64,000 bases of DNA from Hydractinia symbiolongicarpus (Eukaryota; Cnidaria; Hydrozoa; Anthoathecata; Hydractiniidae): positions 8,494,001 to 8,558,000 of the forward strand of contig NC_079879.1 in assembly GCF_029227915.1 (NCBI RefSeq), read 5' to 3'. The position numbers were made by a program, and so were the translations under genes. Position 1 is the stretch's first letter. Each line of letters begins with the position of its first letter. Below are positions 60,811 to 64,000 of the stretch, one piece after another. Below the pieces are notes generated by a model. It was not told the origin of the DNA. It searched no databases and saw only the letters and a list, made by a program, of their open reading frames with translations.

Positions 60811-63800
60811 AATTTTAACACAGAGTTCCACTCCGTGAAAACGTAAGATGAATAATGAAGACCTCTTTGAAAGTCAACTGTAGCATATAAATTATCAGTC
60901 ACCTCTTAAAGTATTTTACGGGGTATTAATGGTGGATAAAGGAGAATGGAAATTTACTAAGAATATAATAGAACGCCCATTTATTAACTATTGTTCCTCA
61001 AATTTGAATGTATTGTTTTATTGTCTTCTTATTTGAAGTGATAAATAAAGCCTTTTATTGATATGATAATTTTACACCCGTGTTACCATTTGTTTGTGTC
61101 GATGTTTACTAGCATTGTTTTGCTTTCGCTTACTGCTTAAACAGCATTTCAATTAAGACTGTAATTTCAATAAAGCGTCCAGCATCTGAATCAATCTAGC
61201 TGTGCAAACACGACAGCAATTTCTTAATTACGTTTGGCTTGAACGCAAAACATGGCGAGATTGTAAGAAAGCGCTTTTTTTTGTATATAACTCGTACACT
61301 CCCTAGTACGCCAATTGGCGTCCAGCAAGGTCGGAATGTTGTCTATAAGTCATAACTCGTGAATACTCAAATTTAAAATATCAGTACAAAAAATCGAGTT
61401 AAAAGTTGAAAAATCAGGAAGTACCGTGTTTTTAAACTTTTTAAACCACCGTAGACATGTTGGACAATCAAAACGAAGAAAACTGTGTGCCGTATTCGTA
61501 AATAACCTCCGTAGTTTTTTTACCAAAATTTCTAACATCATTTTCTAATGTATTTTGAAGAAAGTTACTCATAGAATTGCATATAAAAAAAATTTATAGA
61601 ACTAGTCAGGCTTTTCCAACAGAACAGTGTTTTTTTCTGTAACTAGGTTAGCCTTGCGAATCAACTGGGAAGAAACTAGTGAGGCCGTAAAGCAAGTAAA
61701 AAACGAAAGACCTGACTAAAAGTAGTGAAGCGATCATTAACTTCACTGGATAGCTAGAAATTTGTTCTCCAGTGTTTTGGCTTTCTTGACGTTAAGCCGC
61801 AGTAAAAAAATGTTGCAGTCAAGCAGCAAGTGCCTTGACTGCAACATGTCCTGATGGTAAATGCTGGAAAACGAAATCGGGATCTTTAAAAGTAAAAGAA
61901 AACCATTATGTTAGTATTCGCGCACGATTGTAAAACATTGCCTTATACGATTCCGTTCCAAGAGTCTGCTAGGAATGAGGTTTTGACTTATATAGATCAA
62001 AATATTTATTTATTTATTTTACTATCTAATCCAGAGTTGTCATTTGACCGTCTAACAAAAAAACGTAACTGAAAAAAATGTAAACAAAAATTTTCAAAAA
62101 TTAACAAAAATAATAAAATTCAAGGCGACAGATATCTTTTTAGGCGAATGTCAGGCGAATAATTTTGTCCGAGATGTTTTTCTCCAATAAGATGTGTCTA
62201 CATATTTTTGTTTTTTCATCGGTTAAAGTTTTTCTAGGAGCCTAACTTCTATATCTACTTACAAAATATGTGTAAATAACAACAAAAATTTATCATACAA
62301 AACCTTGTACTTAGTTTCAAATCATGATTATTGTATTTCAACCTCGTCACTAGCTTGCTAGGTTTCTGTATTCGGATGGAACCAAGAAAGATCTGGAAAG
62401 AGGTTTATCGTATCTGAAAACAGAGATAGAACTATTAGCTTATTTTTTATTGACTGAGTATTGTAGTTTAAAGCACCATCTGTTTAGCTTCAGTGTCTAC
62501 ACTTCTTTATCAATTTGTTTAATTCTCCCAGAATACTCTTGTAAAGCCAAACCTCGTACCTATATCCTCACCTTTTCCTTAAAGATGTTGCAATAACACT
62601 CCTGTACTGTAGTTGTACCCAAACCCCATTCAAAACGACCCAAAGACTATAATGCTGCTTCAAGAAGTTGCATCCATTCTACAAAATCGAACGTTCTGAT
62701 ATGCCAGAAGGACATCATTAGTAGGGTCGGTAGTTTTTCTGTTTTGTTTTGTCATATTTAGGACATTAATTGTATTTCGAACTATACTGTGTATTCGACT
62801 AAAGAAGTTACATTGGATAGAATTTAAGTCTTAGTGAATGCTTTTATGCACTCACTGTTTTATTTTTTTTAATTTTTAAAAGTTTTTTTAGTATTTCTCA
62901 AACACAGACAAAAGAACGAAGTGGTCACTACTCTACAGCTGGCAGGCTTCAAACATTTGCGTACACGTAAGACCACGTGAGGAACGTGTAAAATTCGCTA
63001 GCGATATTCTTCACCGCTACCGTACTACGGAATAACCCACGTTGTGGACCACATTCCAAGTTCAAACTGCGCGAGTCGGATATCGAAATAACAATATAGA
63101 TTTGATCATGTGTGGTGGTTAAATTTGAAATTAGCTATTTTGTTTTAGCAGGGCGTAGCCAGCGTCAGTCAGGCTCTGCGATCCACTGACCTACTTTTTT
63201 CATTTCAACACGTCGTTTTTTCCACCGCCACCGCCAACACATGGATGGGCGCACCAATATTGTGCATCATCGGCCACGACAAATCTTTTCCCGGGTGGCA
63301 CACACAAGCTTCGCGCTTCGCACGTCGTTTTCGCAGGATTTAACAGTATCCACTTTGTTTTGCAGGCTGAGGTGTTGAATCTCTTCTTTCTTTCTTTCGA
63401 GGATAGTCTTTTTCGCAGGATTACCTGCGAAAATTATGCCTATTTACGGTCTTGTGTCTTCCATTTATGGTAATTTTGGACGCATCCTATTGGCTAGTAA
63501 ATTTTGCAGAGAGGTTAAAAATTCGCTCCATATATGGCTATAGAAAATACGCAAGAAAGTCAAAAATAAAAACAAGGCTGGCGAAGTTGTGAAGGTGAAA
63601 GCGTATAGAGCTTCACGAAAATTCTCTATACTCAAACAATCCAATTTTTGTATCTGTATGTAAATCTTCAGATTTGTTTTCCTGTGTAGAAAGCACTTCT
63701 GTAGCTAACTCTGTGTAGACAGCCAGACGTTGTAGCTACAGAATAAAGCTATTCTTATAAGCCCTTAACAGTTTATTTAAGAGAAATATTTTAACTTTTT

Positions 63801-64000
63801 ATCCTGATTGTGGTCAGCTATGATTCAAGGCGGTTTTAAATCAGAAGGTTTTTCCTCATCAGCCTTCAAATAAAAATTTACAACCAGTATCTATTTTATT
63901 TTGCGATAATGACAAACATTCGTGGTAATTTAAACCTAATTCCTTTAGTTCCTTAAAGTTTGAGTAAGGCTACATTAAAGCGTTCTGCTCAATATTATAA
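60811..64000. other. Right-hand interval upstream of the carboxypeptidase gene
   Basis: It should contain the carboxypeptidase promoter. No convincing TATA box or gene was seen. The small frame 61350-61541 has no family resemblance. The DNA from about 62900 on becomes somewhat less AT-rich, but nothing codes recognisably. Confidence 0.45.

Overview
This is eukaryotic, AT-rich animal DNA. Its genes are split by GT-AG introns, it carries many simple repeats, and it is dense with transposon remnants. The protein families (CDC5L, a secreted M14 carboxypeptidase A, rhodopsin-type and secretin-type 7TM receptors), the lineage-specific receptors and the Polinton/piggyBac/LINE mix suggest an early-branching metazoan. 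A cnidarian, perhaps a hydrozoan, is my best inference; the sequence does not prove it.

Layout. (1) 184-1466, minus strand: the first two coding exons of a DUF21 (CNNM/CBS-type) membrane protein that runs off the left edge. (2) 1467-11619: no host gene seen. It holds a frameshifted THAP-domain relic between inverted repeats, two MITEs of one family with TAA duplications, a foldback pair and a 53-bp minisatellite flanked by a duplicated block. (3) 11620-36636, plus strand: a complete CDC5L gene in 19 exons (805 aa), whose frame closes through every junction. Intron 2 is 17.4 kb and holds most of the mobile DNA: a LINE relic, an antisense SET-domain exon, an internally deleted piggyBac, a degenerate Polinton polymerase with a neighbouring unknown ORF, a Harbinger-like MITE, a LINE 3' end, an (ATT)54 tract and arrays of a 17-bp motif (GGTGGAATATGTCGGAC and variants). 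(4) 36637-40032: no gene; a 39-bp tandem repeat and a perfect 34-bp palindrome. (5) 40033-40866, minus: a 277-aa 7TM protein resembling the secretin/adhesion class. (6) 40867-53304: gene-poor, with a 129-bp tandem repeat, exactly 50 TATAG units, AT-rich repeats, a repeat ORF with a 19-aa period and a 56-nt near-perfect palindrome. (7) 53329-54555, plus: a complete single-coding-exon rhodopsin-class GPCR (408 aa). (8) 55995-60810, minus: a complete nine-exon pro-carboxypeptidase A (411 aa) with all catalytic residues. (9) 60811-64000: nothing recognised.

The host genes do not form a pathway: a spliceosome core factor, two orphan receptors, a digestive-type protease and a DUF21 membrane protein. 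The strongest unexplained signals are the 17-bp motif family confined to CDC5L intron 2, the palindromes (one flanked by 7-bp direct repeats), the SET exon with intact splice sites, the unknown ORF beside the Polinton polymerase, and the antisense 19-aa repeat ORF. All exon coordinates were read by hand from splice consensus and protein-family knowledge; no database search was possible.
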